From Kineococcus sp. NBC_00420 (GTDB lineage: Bacteria; Actinomycetota; Actinomycetes; Actinomycetales; Kineococcaceae): DNA of 64,000 nt. The position numbers and the translations under genes are program-made. This document shows, piece by piece, positions 45,296-53,542 of this stretch. The DNA lies in assembly GCF_036021035.1 (NCBI RefSeq), contig NZ_CP107930.1, positions 3,906,001-3,970,000 of the forward strand. Reading direction: 5' to 3'. Each line of letters starts with the position of its first letter. Within the stretch, counting starts at the first letter, position 1. The notes under the pieces were generated by a model. The model did no database searches. It was not told the DNA's origin and worked only from the letters and a program-made list of their open reading frames with translations.

Positions 45296-46074
45296 TGAGC
45301 GTGACGACTTCCTCCGACTCCCCGGTGCCGGGCGCCGCCGCGGCCGACGCACCCACCGCGATCGAGGTCCACGGCCTGGTCAAGGACTTCACCCTCCGCC
45401 ACAACCGCTCCCTCAAGGAGCTGGCGATGGCGAAGATCCGCAAGCGTCCGATCTCGGACAACTTCCGCGCGCTGCACAGCATCGACCTCGAGGTCCGCCA
45501 GGGCGAGTCCCTGGCCCTGCTCGGGTTCAACGGGTCGGGCAAGTCGACGCTGCTGAAGCTGATCTCCGGGGTCATGCGCCCGGACCAGGGCACCATCGGG
45601 GTCCGCGGCCGCATCGCCGGGCTCATCGAGGTCGGTGCCGGGTTCCACCCCGACCTGACGGGGCGGGAGAACGTCTACCTCAACGGCGCCATCCTCGGGA
45701 TGGACGAGGCGACGATCAACGAACGCTTCGACGACATCGTCGCGTTCAGCGAGATCGAGCGCTTCATCGACACCGAGGTGAAGTTCTACTCCTCCGGGAT
45801 GTTCCTGCGCCTCGCCTTCGCCGTCGCGGTGCACACCGACCCCGAGGTCTTCCTCATCGACGAGATCCTCTCCGTCGGCGACGAGCCGTTCCAGAAGAAG
45901 TGCCTGGCCCGGATCGAGGAACTGCGCGCCGAGGGCCGCACGCTCGTCATCGTCAGCCACGACCTCGACATGGTCGCGAACCTCTGCACCCGCGGGATCC
46001 TGCTCGAGCAGGGTCGCATCGTGGCCGACGACACCGCGACCCGCGTCGTCGCCCGCATGCGCGGTGAGGCGTGA
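45295..46074 (+). CDS. wzt: Polysaccharide ABC exporter ATPase (Wzt type, no C-terminal carbohydrate domain)
   Basis: A 259-residue ATPase. Walker A is LLGFNGSGKSTLLK, the signature is the variant YSSGM seen in polysaccharide exporters, and Walker B is EVFLIDEILSVGD; IEVGAGFHPDLTGRENVYLNG is typical of the family. The protein ends soon after the ATPase fold, so it lacks the sugar-reading C-terminal domain of O9a-type Wzt, as in the mycobacterial Rv3781. Its stop overlaps the next start (GTGA). Confidence 0.93.
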   Translation: MSVTTSSDSPVPGAAAADAPTAIEVHGLVKDFTLRHNRSLKELAMAKIRKRPISDNFRALHSIDLEVRQGESLALLGFNGSGKSTLLKLISGVMRPDQGTIGVRGRIAGLIEVGAGFHPDLTGRENVYLNGAILGMDEATINERFDDIVAFSEIERFIDTEVKFYSSGMFLRLAFAVAVHTDPEVFLIDEILSVGDEPFQKKCLARIEELRAEGRTLVIVSHDLDMVANLCTRGILLEQGRIVADDTATRVVARMRGEA

Positions 46075-47636
46075 CCGCCACGACGACACCGGGGACGGGG
46101 CGGCCGCGCACGGCCGGACCCGCCGCCTCCCGCTTCGGGACCTTCGTCCCCGCCCTCGTGGTCGGCGTCCTCGCGGCCGCCACCTTCGTCCTCGTCCACC
46201 GGGCCCTGGTCGACGACGCCTACATCACCCTCGCCTACGCGCGGAACCTCGCGCTGCACGGGACGTGGGGGCTGCTGTCGAACGTCGAGTCCAACACCGC
46301 GACGTCACCGTTGTGGGTGCTGCTGCTCGCCGGGGTCACCGCCGTCGTGCGCCGGCCCGTCGTCGCGCTGGGCATCCTGCACGTCGTGATGGCCGTGGCC
46401 CTCACCCTCTCGCTGACCTCCGCGGCCCGTCGCACGGGACTGCCGGCGTGGGTGGGTCCGGTCGCGGCGGTCGCGATCGGGGTCAACCCGCTGCTGCTGA
46501 GTTCCGTCGGCCTCGAGTCGGCGTTCCTCGTGCTGCTGCTGTCGTTGCTGCTGCTCACCGCGGTCCGCGGGGCCGCGCTGCCCTACGGGCTGGTCGCGGG
46601 CGCCGTCGTGCTGACCCGGATGGACGCCTCCGTCGTGGTCGTCGTCCTCACCCTGCTGACCCCGGCCGTGCTGAAGCGGGTCTGGATCGCCGTCCCCGCC
46701 GCCCTGGTCGTGGTGCTCCCGTGGATGGCGTGGAGCTGGTTCGCCCTGGGCTCCGCCGTCCCGGACACCGTCGTCATCAAGACGCTGCAGAAGGCGTGGG
46801 AGCAGTACGACGTCCACAACGGCATGCAGCTCTACGTCGAGGTCTACGGGCTGACGGCCGTCCTCGCGTTCCTGCCGGTGCTGCTGGGCGGGCTCGGTTG
46901 GTTCGTGCTCGTGGGGTTCGGCTGGACCCGTCGCCGGTCGGCGACGAGCGCCCCGAGCGAGCTGCGGGTGTGGCCGTGGCTGGCGCTGGGGATCGCGGGC
47001 GTCGCGCACTACGTGGCGCTGAGCGTCCTCGGCGTGCCGCCGTACCACTGGTACTACGCGGTGCTGGTGTCGGCGTCGACGATGGTCGGGGCCGCGGCCC
47101 TCGGTGCCTGCTTCCGCGGCCTGGAACTGCGCCCCGTCGCGCTCGGGGCGAGCGCGGCGGCCGTCGTCCTGCTCGTGGCGAGCGTCGGCTCCGACCTGCG
47201 GGCCGGGACGCCGTGGGCGCTGGCCCCGATCCAGACGAACTGGGCCCACCCGGCCCGCTACACCGAGATCGCCCTCGACGTGAAGACGATCCTGCAGCAG
47301 CAGGGGGGTCCGCAGTACGTGACCTCGCCCGGTGAGGTCGGGCACCTGGCCTACGTCTGCGACTGCGTCGTCGACTACTTCGGCGACCCGGCCCGGGTGC
47401 AGCCGATGATCGACCAGGTCGAGGCCGGGGCCTCGCCCCTGGAGAAGCGGCTGCTGGAGTGGAACTTCACGCACCGCGACGCGTCCGCACCGCCCGTTCC
47501 GGTGGCGGGGGAGTTGTTCCGCTACGACCGGGGGACCGAACCGCCCGCGGCGCAAGGGCTGCCGACCTGGCCGATCACCACGACCTGGGACATGGTCCCC
47601 TCCGACATCGTCCTGCAACCGGTGGGTGGCGCGTGA
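46071..47636 (+). CDS. GT-C membrane glycosyltransferase (AftB/ArnT-like)
   Basis: A 521-residue membrane protein with about ten helices in the first 370 residues and a soluble C-terminal domain of about 150 residues. The GT-C signature is in the first extracellular loop: VDDAYITLAYARNLA, with the acidic pair used by polyprenol-phosphate-sugar enzymes, followed by NTATSPLWVL. This DDAYITLRY pattern is found in AftB, the arabinofuranosyltransferase next to ubiA in mycobacteria, and the neighbours here are the same. Assignment to AftB itself is an inference from context; it is shorter (521 versus about 627). Confidence 0.72.
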   Translation: MTATTTPGTGRPRTAGPAASRFGTFVPALVVGVLAAATFVLVHRALVDDAYITLAYARNLALHGTWGLLSNVESNTATSPLWVLLLAGVTAVVRRPVVALGILHVVMAVALTLSLTSAARRTGLPAWVGPVAAVAIGVNPLLLSSVGLESAFLVLLLSLLLLTAVRGAALPYGLVAGAVVLTRMDASVVVVVLTLLTPAVLKRVWIAVPAALVVVLPWMAWSWFALGSAVPDTVVIKTLQKAWEQYDVHNGMQLYVEVYGLTAVLAFLPVLLGGLGWFVLVGFGWTRRRSATSAPSELRVWPWLALGIAGVAHYVALSVLGVPPYHWYYAVLVSASTMVGAAALGACFRGLELRPVALGASAAAVVLLVASVGSDLRAGTPWALAPIQTNWAHPARYTEIALDVKTILQQQGGPQYVTSPGEVGHLAYVCDCVVDYFGDPARVQPMIDQVEAGASPLEKRLLEWNFTHRDASAPPVPVAGELFRYDRGTEPPAAQGLPTWPITTTWDMVPSDIVLQPVGGA

Positions 47637-48142
47637 GCCCGTTGTCCTCGATCGCCGCGGCCGACCTGCGCGTCCTGCGCGGCGTCCAGTCCGCGGTGAC
47701 CTTCCCCGGCGCCGTCCCCACGGCGACGGCCCTCTCGCACGCGGGGGAGCACGCCGCCGCGTGGATCGGCCTCGGCACCGTCGGGTTCCTGCTCGACCGG
47801 TCCCGCCGCCGGGAGTGGGCGATCGCCACGGCGTCGGTGGTCGCCGCGCACGGCGCCTCCGTCGTGCTCAAGCGCGTCGCGCGCCGGCACCGCCCGCTGG
47901 ACCACCACGTCCAGGTCCGGGTCGGCACACCCAGCCGCTGGAGCATGCCCTCCTCGCACGCGACGTCGACGACGGCCGCCGCGGTCGCGTTCGCGCCGCT
48001 GCTGCCGGTCCCGACGTGGCCGCTGGTCCCCGCGATGGCCCTGTCCCGGCTCGTGCTCGGCGTGCACTACCCGAGCGACGTCACCGCCGGTGCCCTCCTC
48101 GGCGCCGCGACGACGGTCGTGGTCCGCCGGATCGCCTCGTGA
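47633..48142 (+). CDS. PAP2-type membrane phosphatase (Rv3807c-like)
   Basis: A 169-residue PAP2 phosphatase. The three active-site motifs are visible: KRVARRHRP (K-x6-RP), SMPSSHATS (PSxH variant of PSGH) and SRLVLGVHYPSDV (SR-x5-H-x3-D). Its neighbour Rv3807c in mycobacteria is proposed to remove the phosphate from decaprenyl-phosphoryl-5-phosphoribose, after UbiA. Here it precedes ubiA with a 4-base overlap, fitting that route. Confidence 0.88.
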   Translation: MSPLSSIAAADLRVLRGVQSAVTFPGAVPTATALSHAGEHAAAWIGLGTVGFLLDRSRRREWAIATASVVAAHGASVVLKRVARRHRPLDHHVQVRVGTPSRWSMPSSHATSTTAAAVAFAPLLPVPTWPLVPAMALSRLVLGVHYPSDVTAGALLGAATTVVVRRIAS

Positions 48143-49041
48143 CCACCCAGGAGCGCTCGATCACCCCGTCCACGTCCCGGCTGCCCGCCTGGTTGCGGGC
48201 GATGCGCCCGCGGCAGTGGGTCAAGAACGTCCTCGTCCTCGCGCCGGTGTTCCCGGCCGGATCGCAGGTCGGGCTGGACACCCTCACCGGGGTGGGCGTC
48301 GCGTTCGTGCTGTTCTGCCTCGTGTCGAGCTCGATCTACCTCATCAACGACGCGAAGGACGTCGAGGCCGACCGCGCCCACCCGCGCAAGCGGTTCCGCC
48401 CGATCGCGTCGGGGGAGCTGTCCTCCCGGACCGCCGTCGTCCTCGCGATCGTGCTCGCCGTGCTCGCCCTGGGGTTCGGCACCTTCTGGCAGCCGATGCT
48501 CGGGGTCGTCCTCGGGGTGTACTTCGCGATCCAGCTCGCGTACTGCTTCGGGGTCAAGCACGAACCCGTCCTCGAGCTCGCCTGCGTCGCGTCGGGCTTC
48601 CTGCTGCGGATGCTCGCCGGCGGCACCGCGGGTGACATCCCGCTGTCGGGGTGGTTCCTGCTCACCACGGCGTTCGGTTCGCTGTTCATGGCGGCCGGCA
48701 AGCGCTACGGCGAGGCCCGTCGCGGGGAGCTCACCGGTGAACCGGTGCGCCGGGTCGTGCAGAAGTACTCCACCACCTACCTGCGGTTCGTCTGGACGCT
48801 CGCGGCGACGGTCGTCGTCACGACCTACGCGCTGTGGGCGATCGAGGTCCTGGTCGCCCAGACCGGCACGAACCTCGCGACCCTGACCATCGTCCCGTTC
48901 ATCCTCGCCGTCCTGCGCTACGCCGTCGACGTGGACGCGGGCAACGCCGAGGAACCCGAGGAGATCGCCCTGCACGACCGGGTGCTGCTGGCCCTCGCCG
49001 TGGTGTGGTGCGGCTCGCTGCTGCTGGCGGTGTGGCTCTGA
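48139..49041 (+). CDS. ubiA: Decaprenyl-phosphate 5-phosphoribosyltransferase (UbiA family)
   Basis: A 300-residue UbiA-superfamily prenyltransferase with about nine helices. The acidic PRPP/prenyl motif is NDAKDVEADRAHPRKRFRP near residue 70, the form seen in Rv3806c, and a second acidic region lies near KRYGEARRGE. It would transfer ribose-5-phosphate from PRPP to decaprenyl phosphate, the first step to decaprenyl-phosphoryl-arabinose. The GTG overlaps the PAP2 stop. The epimerase genes dprE1/dprE2 are not in the window. Confidence 0.92.
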   Translation: MTTQERSITPSTSRLPAWLRAMRPRQWVKNVLVLAPVFPAGSQVGLDTLTGVGVAFVLFCLVSSSIYLINDAKDVEADRAHPRKRFRPIASGELSSRTAVVLAIVLAVLALGFGTFWQPMLGVVLGVYFAIQLAYCFGVKHEPVLELACVASGFLLRMLAGGTAGDIPLSGWFLLTTAFGSLFMAAGKRYGEARRGELTGEPVRRVVQKYSTTYLRFVWTLAATVVVTTYALWAIEVLVAQTGTNLATLTIVPFILAVLRYAVDVDAGNAEEPEEIALHDRVLLALAVVWCGSLLLAVWL

Positions 49042-49472
49042 TGCGCGAGTTCCTGCGCTCCGAGCGCATGGGCGAGGTCGTCCGGTTCCTCATCTCGGGC
49101 GGGATCGCCTACCTCGCCGACCTCCTGGTCTTCAACCTGCTGCTGCTCGCCGGGGTCGACTCGATCCTGGCGAAGGTCGTCTCCAGCGTCATCGCGATCT
49201 TCATCGCGTTCCTGGGCAGCCGCTACTACACGTGGCGCGACCGGCGCAGCGAGCACCCCGGCCGCGAGTACGCGATGTTCTTCCTGTTCTCCGCGATCGC
49301 GGCGGGCCTGCAGCTGCTGTGCCTGGCGATCACCCACAACGGCCTCGGCTGGACGTCGGCGCTGGCCGACAACATCTCCGGCAACGTCGTGGGGATGGCC
49401 ATCGCGATGGTGTTCCGGTTCCTGACCTTCCGGACGTTCGTCTTCCCGGACCGCTCCGTCACCCGTGCGTGA
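49041..49472 (+). CDS. GtrA family membrane protein
   Basis: A 143-residue four-helix GtrA protein, the second in this window (VVRFLISGGIAYLADLLVFNLLLL, KVVSSVIAIFIAFLGSRYYTW, YAMFFLFSAIAAGLQLLCLA, GMAIAMVFRFLTFRTFVF). It resembles mycobacterial Rv3789, which sits with the dprE/aft genes and is linked to arabinan synthesis. One base of the ubiA stop is shared with its ATG. It could carry decaprenyl-phosphoryl-arabinose or anchor an arabinosyltransferase. Confidence 0.87.
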   Translation: MREFLRSERMGEVVRFLISGGIAYLADLLVFNLLLLAGVDSILAKVVSSVIAIFIAFLGSRYYTWRDRRSEHPGREYAMFFLFSAIAAGLQLLCLAITHNGLGWTSALADNISGNVVGMAIAMVFRFLTFRTFVFPDRSVTRA

Positions 49473-50562
49473 CCGTCGCTTCCTGGGCCCCGCGCTGCTG
49501 GGGGCCGTGGTGGCCGTCGCGATCGTCCTCTCCGGGGTCGGCCAGGAGTCGTGGGAACGCGGCTACGACCTCGCGGTCTACCGCGACGGCGCACGGGACC
49601 TGCTGGCCGGTCGCGACCTGTACCTGCGCGAGACCTACCGCGGGCACTGGTTCGTCTACCCGCCCTTCGCGGCGGTCCTCTTCCTGCCGTTGCTGCTCCT
49701 CCCGGCCTCCGCGGACCTCCTCGTGTGGGACGCGGTGCTGCTCGGGGTCACGGTGTGGGGGACCTGGCGGGTCTTCCGGTCCTTCGGCGCCGCGCTGTCC
49801 GCGGGTCTCGGTGTCGCGTTCGTCCTGCTGAGCGACCCGTTCCGGGAGGCGCTGGTGCTCGGGCAGATCAGCCCGCTCGTCGTGCTCGGGCTGGTGCTCG
49901 GGTGCCTCTACGGCGGGCGGGGCGGATCGATCCCCGCCGCGTTGTCGGCGGCGGTGAAGGTGACCCCGGCACTCGTCGTGGCGGCGCTGCTGAACCGGCA
50001 GGCGCGACGGTGGTTCGCGCTGCCCGTCGTCGTGGTCGGGGCCGTCCTGACCCTGCTCGGGGTGCTCGTCTCACCCCGGTCGGCGGTGTCCTACTTCGGG
50101 GGCCTGCTCTGGGACTCCGCCCGGGTCGCCGCCCCGGGGACGACGACGAACAACTCCCTGGCCGGGGCGTTCGCCCACGCCGGGGTGCCGACGTGGCCCG
50201 CGCTGGTGCTCAGCGTCCCGTTGCTGGTGACCGTCGCCGTGGTGGCGCGGCGCTGCGACTGGCTGGACCGGACGGCTCGCATCCGGTTCGGGCTGCTCGT
50301 CTCCCTGGTGACGTGCCTCGTGTCGCCGGTGACGTGGTCGCACCACGCGCTGGCCGCGCCGATCGCCGTCGTGGTGCTGTTCGCCCTCGGGCGGTACCGG
50401 CCGCTGGTGGTGCTGGCCGGCGTCCCGTGGTTGCTGCCGGTGCTGCAGTGGGGGCCCGTGCTCAGCGAGACCCGGCCGGTGTCGTTGCTGGTGCTCGTCG
50501 TCCTGCTGGTGCGGCGACGACCGCGAGCCTCGGTCACCCCACCGGAGCCGGCGACCGCGTAG
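49465..50562 (+). CDS. GT87/DUF2029 membrane glycosyltransferase
   Basis: A 365-residue GT-C protein with about ten helices. The first loop has WERGYDLAVYRDGARDLLAGRDLY and the second YPPFAAVLFLP, the DUF2029/GT87 pattern shared by PimE and AftC-type polyprenol-phosphate-sugar transferases. It would act on the outer membrane face at the end of the arabinogalactan-like gene set. The GTG at 49465 overlaps the gtrA end by 8 bases; the last 29 bases overlap convergent ltrA. Whether it uses mannose or arabinose donors is open. Confidence 0.82.
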   Translation: MRDRRFLGPALLGAVVAVAIVLSGVGQESWERGYDLAVYRDGARDLLAGRDLYLRETYRGHWFVYPPFAAVLFLPLLLLPASADLLVWDAVLLGVTVWGTWRVFRSFGAALSAGLGVAFVLLSDPFREALVLGQISPLVVLGLVLGCLYGGRGGSIPAALSAAVKVTPALVVAALLNRQARRWFALPVVVVGAVLTLLGVLVSPRSAVSYFGGLLWDSARVAAPGTTTNNSLAGAFAHAGVPTWPALVLSVPLLVTVAVVARRCDWLDRTARIRFGLLVSLVTCLVSPVTWSHHALAAPIAVVVLFALGRYRPLVVLAGVPWLLPVLQWGPVLSETRPVSLLVLVVLLVRRRPRASVTPPEPATA

Positions 50563-51712
50563 GCACCGGGGGACGGACCACCAGCACCGCGACGACGACC
50601 GCCATGACCACGGCCGTCAGGGTCACGGGGACGGGCAGCACGGGGTCGAGCAGCACGAGCAGCGCACCGACCGGGACGACGGTGTTGACGAGGCGGTCGG
50701 CGCTCTGCCGGATCGCGAGGAACCAGATCCCGAGGACGAACACCGCGACGGGGACGGTCACCGTGAACGAGGCGGCGACGTCGCCGAGTTCGCCCTTCCC
50801 CGCGAGGTGCTCGATCTCCACCTCGATCCCGGCGGAGAACGCGCCCGCGGCGGCGAACACGAAGTAGTGCAGGTAGCCGTAGCGGAGGGAACTGCTGAGG
50901 TCGCGGATCACCCGGTGGTGCGGCGGCCAGAAGTAGGTCCACCACATCGCCGCCGTCACGACGAGGGTGAGGACGGCGATGGAGATCAGCGGTCGCAGCG
51001 CCTCGGCGTCGTGCAGGGCCTCGATGACCGCGTTGGCCGATCCGAGCAGGCTCTCGCCCAGCAGGATGAGGGTGAAGAGGCCGTACCGCTCGGTGATGTG
51101 GTGCGTGTGCCACGGCGTCCGGCCCTGGCGTTCCGCCACGACGGGGACGGCGATCTCGGCCAGGGCCAGGACGACGAACGCGGGGACCGCGAGGTCCTCG
51201 GGCAGGGCGAGGAACGCGATCCAGAACACCTGCACGATGGCGATGCCCAGCGCGTACACGACCGTCGTCCGCCGACGGGGCCCCGCGCTCCGCGCCGCGC
51301 GGAGCCACTGCGCGATCATCGCGACGCGCATGACGACGTAGCCGACGACGGTGATCGTGAAGTCGGAGTGCTCGAACGCCGGTTGCACCCCGGCCGCGAG
51401 GATCAGGACCCCGGCCATCTGGAGGATCGTGAGGACGCGGTAGAGCCAGTCGTCGGTGGCGAAGCTCGTGGCGAACCAGGTGAAGTTCATCCACGCCCAC
51501 CAGATGGCGAAGAACAGCAACAGGTAGTGCGTGAGGGCGTACCCGACGTCGCCGTCGGAGAGGGAGTGGTGGAACTCGGCCGCCGTGATGCTCACGGCCA
51601 CCACGAACACCAGGTCGAAGAACAGTTCCAGCGAGGACGCGACCCGTCCCGGTTCCTGCGGGTCGCGGGCCCGCATCGGGATCAGGCGGGCACGGGCGCT
51701 CGTCTCGGTCAC
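50534..51712 (-). CDS. ltrA: Low-temperature-requirement protein A (LtrA) family membrane protein
   Basis: A 392-residue protein with about 12 hydrophobic segments. Family motifs are SSLELFFDLVFVVAV near residue 27, ATSFATDDWLYRVL, HHITERYGLFTLILLGES and the final WFLAIRQSAD region. LtrA was named from Listeria mutants that fail to grow in the cold; the activity is unknown. The GTG at 51712 is fixed by a leaderless -10, and 29 bp separate this start from that of the divergent phosphotransferase gene. Confidence 0.9.
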   Translation of the reverse strand: MTETSARARLIPMRARDPQEPGRVASSLELFFDLVFVVAVSITAAEFHHSLSDGDVGYALTHYLLLFFAIWWAWMNFTWFATSFATDDWLYRVLTILQMAGVLILAAGVQPAFEHSDFTITVVGYVVMRVAMIAQWLRAARSAGPRRRTTVVYALGIAIVQVFWIAFLALPEDLAVPAFVVLALAEIAVPVVAERQGRTPWHTHHITERYGLFTLILLGESLLGSANAVIEALHDAEALRPLISIAVLTLVVTAAMWWTYFWPPHHRVIRDLSSSLRYGYLHYFVFAAAGAFSAGIEVEIEHLAGKGELGDVAASFTVTVPVAVFVLGIWFLAIRQSADRLVNTVVPVGALLVLLDPVLPVPVTLTAVVMAVVVAVLVVRPPVPTRSPAPVG

Positions 51713-51718
51713 GCGCCG

Positions 51719-51724
51719 ACGGTA
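51719..51724 (-). promoter_or_regulatory. -10 element (TACCGT), leaderless ltrA
   Basis: TACCGT on the minus strand is followed by 6 nt and the GTG at 51712. Confidence 0.6.
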
Positions 51725-51729
51725 GCGGG

Positions 51730-51735
51730 TAGCGT
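51730..51735 (+). promoter_or_regulatory. -10 element (TAGCGT), leaderless phosphotransferase gene
   Basis: TAGCGT is followed by 6 nt and the GTG at 51742. It lies only 5 bp from the -10 of the divergent ltrA promoter, so the two promoters must interleave. Confidence 0.6.
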
Positions 51736-51741
51736 CGGGCC

Positions 51742-52527
51742 GTGGAGGAGGCGCTGCGAGGGGGGTACCTGTCCGCGCCGGTCCGGCGAGGTGACACCGT
51801 CGTGCGGCCGACCGGACCGTGGAGTCCGGGAGTTCACCGCTTGCTGGGCGCGTTGGTCGAGCGGGGTTTCCCCTCCGCCCCGCGGCTCCTCTCGGTCGAC
51901 GCCACCACCGAAACCCTGACGTTCGTGCCCGGTCAGGCCGGGACGTACCCGGTGAGCGCGGTCCAGCGGTCGGACGCCGCCCTCGTCTCGGTCGCCCGAA
52001 CCCTGCGCTCGCTGCACGACACCACGTCGGGTCTCGACCTGGCGGGGGAGTGGCAGGCCCGGACGGTCCTGCCCGTCGAGGTCGACTGCTTCGGCCACAA
52101 CGACCTCGGACCGTACAACGTCGTCTTCGACGGCTCCGAGGTGGTGGCCTTCATTGACTGGGACCTCGCGGGACCCTCGAACCGCGTCTGGGACCTCTGC
52201 TACGCCGCCCACCGCTTCGCGCCCCTGTCTGCGCCGCGGTCGACGGTGGCCTTCGGTTGGGATCCGGTGCCCGACCAGGGCGTCCGGTTGCGGACGTTCT
52301 TGCACGCCTACGGACGCCCGGTCGACGTCGGGTACCTGCTCGACCTGCTCGTCGTGCGGCTCTCCGCGCTCGCTGCGAACATCGAACTCCAGGTCTCCCG
52401 GGGTGATCCCGCCTACGAGCGGCACCGCGACGAGCGGCACGGGGACGGCTACCGCGAGGACGTCGGGTGGATCCTCGGCCACCGGGCGGAGTGGGTCGTT
52501 CAGGCGGCGGGTCGTCCGGCGGTGTGA
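51742..52527 (+). CDS. Aminoglycoside phosphotransferase-like kinase (APH family)
   Basis: A 261-residue protein of the APH/choline-kinase fold. The catalytic loop is FGHNDLGPYNVVF, with Asp and Asn in the usual places, followed by the magnesium-binding FIDWDLAGPSNRVWDL. The short N-terminal lobe starts with a phosphate-binding-like PVRRGDTVVRPTG. Such kinases phosphorylate small hydroxylated molecules; antibiotic resistance is possible but not shown. The last 28 bases overlap the convergent DUF559 gene. Confidence 0.87.
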   Translation: MEEALRGGYLSAPVRRGDTVVRPTGPWSPGVHRLLGALVERGFPSAPRLLSVDATTETLTFVPGQAGTYPVSAVQRSDAALVSVARTLRSLHDTTSGLDLAGEWQARTVLPVEVDCFGHNDLGPYNVVFDGSEVVAFIDWDLAGPSNRVWDLCYAAHRFAPLSAPRSTVAFGWDPVPDQGVRLRTFLHAYGRPVDVGYLLDLLVVRLSALAANIELQVSRGDPAYERHRDERHGDGYREDVGWILGHRAEWVVQAAGRPAV

Positions 52528-53327
52528 ACGTCGCGGACCACTGCGAGCCACCACCCCCGCTGCCGGACGACCTGGTCCCAGCTGAACCGCAGCACGACGA
52601 ATCCCCGTCGCCGCAGTTCGGCGTCCCGACGGAGGTCCTCGTTGCGTCGTTCGCGTGCGGAGTGGAAGGTGAAACCGTCCACCTCGACGACCAGCCAGTC
52701 GTCGATGACGAAGTCGGTCCGGCCGGCTGGTTCCAGCACACGCTGGGTTCGCAGCGGATACCCCTCGTCGAGGAGGTCGACACGCGCGATGCTCTCCAGC
52801 GCCGAATCGCACACCGGGTCGGCCAGGGTGATCAGCCCACGACGGGGATCGTTGCGGTTCATCCGACGGGCTGCGTCCTCCAGTTCCTCGACCGTGACGA
52901 GGCCGCGCCGCAGGGCGTGGTCGAGGGGGACGAGTGCGAAACGCCGTGGGAGGCAGCGCAGGCAGTCCAGGACGGTGGTCAGGGGATCGGTGCACCCGTC
53001 GAGGTCACGGACCTCCCTGCGGTGCACCACCGTCCCCGGCCAGGTGCCGCGTGAGCCGGGAGGACTGGTGATGTGCGGCCGTGAGGGTGGGTCGACGAGG
53101 TCGAGCCCGAGGGCGGCCGCCGCGGTGTGGCAACTGCGGACACCCCCGAGGACGGCGGCCGCGACGAGTTCGGGGTGGGTGTCCAGCAGCGCGTACACGC
53201 CCCGGCTGGGCTGGACGACCTCGCCGACGGCGACGGCTGCTCGCAGGGCACGTCGGGACGTCCTGAGGTGCAGCCGTTCGAACCGTGCGGCGCCACCGCA
53301 CTCGCGGAGGGCTTCGAGGGGGTCCAT
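52500..53327 (-). CDS. AbiEi-type HTH plus DUF559 nuclease-like protein
   Basis: A 275-residue two-part protein common in actinobacteria. The N-terminal half (about 1-170) resembles the AbiEi antitoxin winged-helix and linker region: LRTSRRALRAAVAVGEVVQPSRGVYAL. The C-terminal DUF559 domain has the Vsr/PD-(D/E)xK-like set TDFVIDDWLVVEVDGFTFH, then RRGFVVLRFSWDQV. No toxin gene is adjacent, so this is not a standard AbiE pair. The function is unknown; DNA binding or repair-type cleavage is possible. The ATG at 53327 is the first good start. Confidence 0.82.
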   Translation of the reverse strand: MDPLEALRECGGAARFERLHLRTSRRALRAAVAVGEVVQPSRGVYALLDTHPELVAAAVLGGVRSCHTAAAALGLDLVDPPSRPHITSPPGSRGTWPGTVVHRREVRDLDGCTDPLTTVLDCLRCLPRRFALVPLDHALRRGLVTVEELEDAARRMNRNDPRRGLITLADPVCDSALESIARVDLLDEGYPLRTQRVLEPAGRTDFVIDDWLVVEVDGFTFHSARERRNEDLRRDAELRRRGFVVLRFSWDQVVRQRGWWLAVVRDVHTAGRPAA

Positions 53328-53398
53328 GGCCGGAAAGGTTGCCCGAACGGTGGCTCGGCTGCTCAGAGGCCTGTGGACAACGAGGGGGCGTACACGAT

Positions 53399-53469
53399 TG
53401 CTAGCTCCATTCAACGACACACCGGGAGACTCGGGCGGTTCAACGGCGTGTCGTCGAATGGAGCTAGCA
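53399..53469. repeat. 26-bp imperfect inverted repeat in intergenic DNA
   Basis: Arms 53399-53424 and 53444-53469 pair at 24 of 26 positions (outer end TGCTAGCTCCATTC), around a 19-nt loop. It lies between the SpoIID-like gene and the DUF559 gene. Both mismatches are A opposite C. It is AT-richer than the flanks. Confidence 0.85.
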
Positions 53470-53486
53470 GTTCTGTTCGCCGACCG

Positions 53487-53531
53487 TGTGGTGCTCCACC
53501 ACCAGCGGGGGCGACGACGGGGAGCACCACA
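53487..53531. terminator. Hairpin after the LGFP operon
   Basis: Perfect 11-bp arms (TGTGGTGCTCC and complement) flank a 23-nt loop, 11 bp after the stop of the minus-strand SpoIID-like gene. It is likely the operon terminator; there is no T-run. Confidence 0.6.
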
Positions 53532-53542
53532 GCGTGTGAGCG

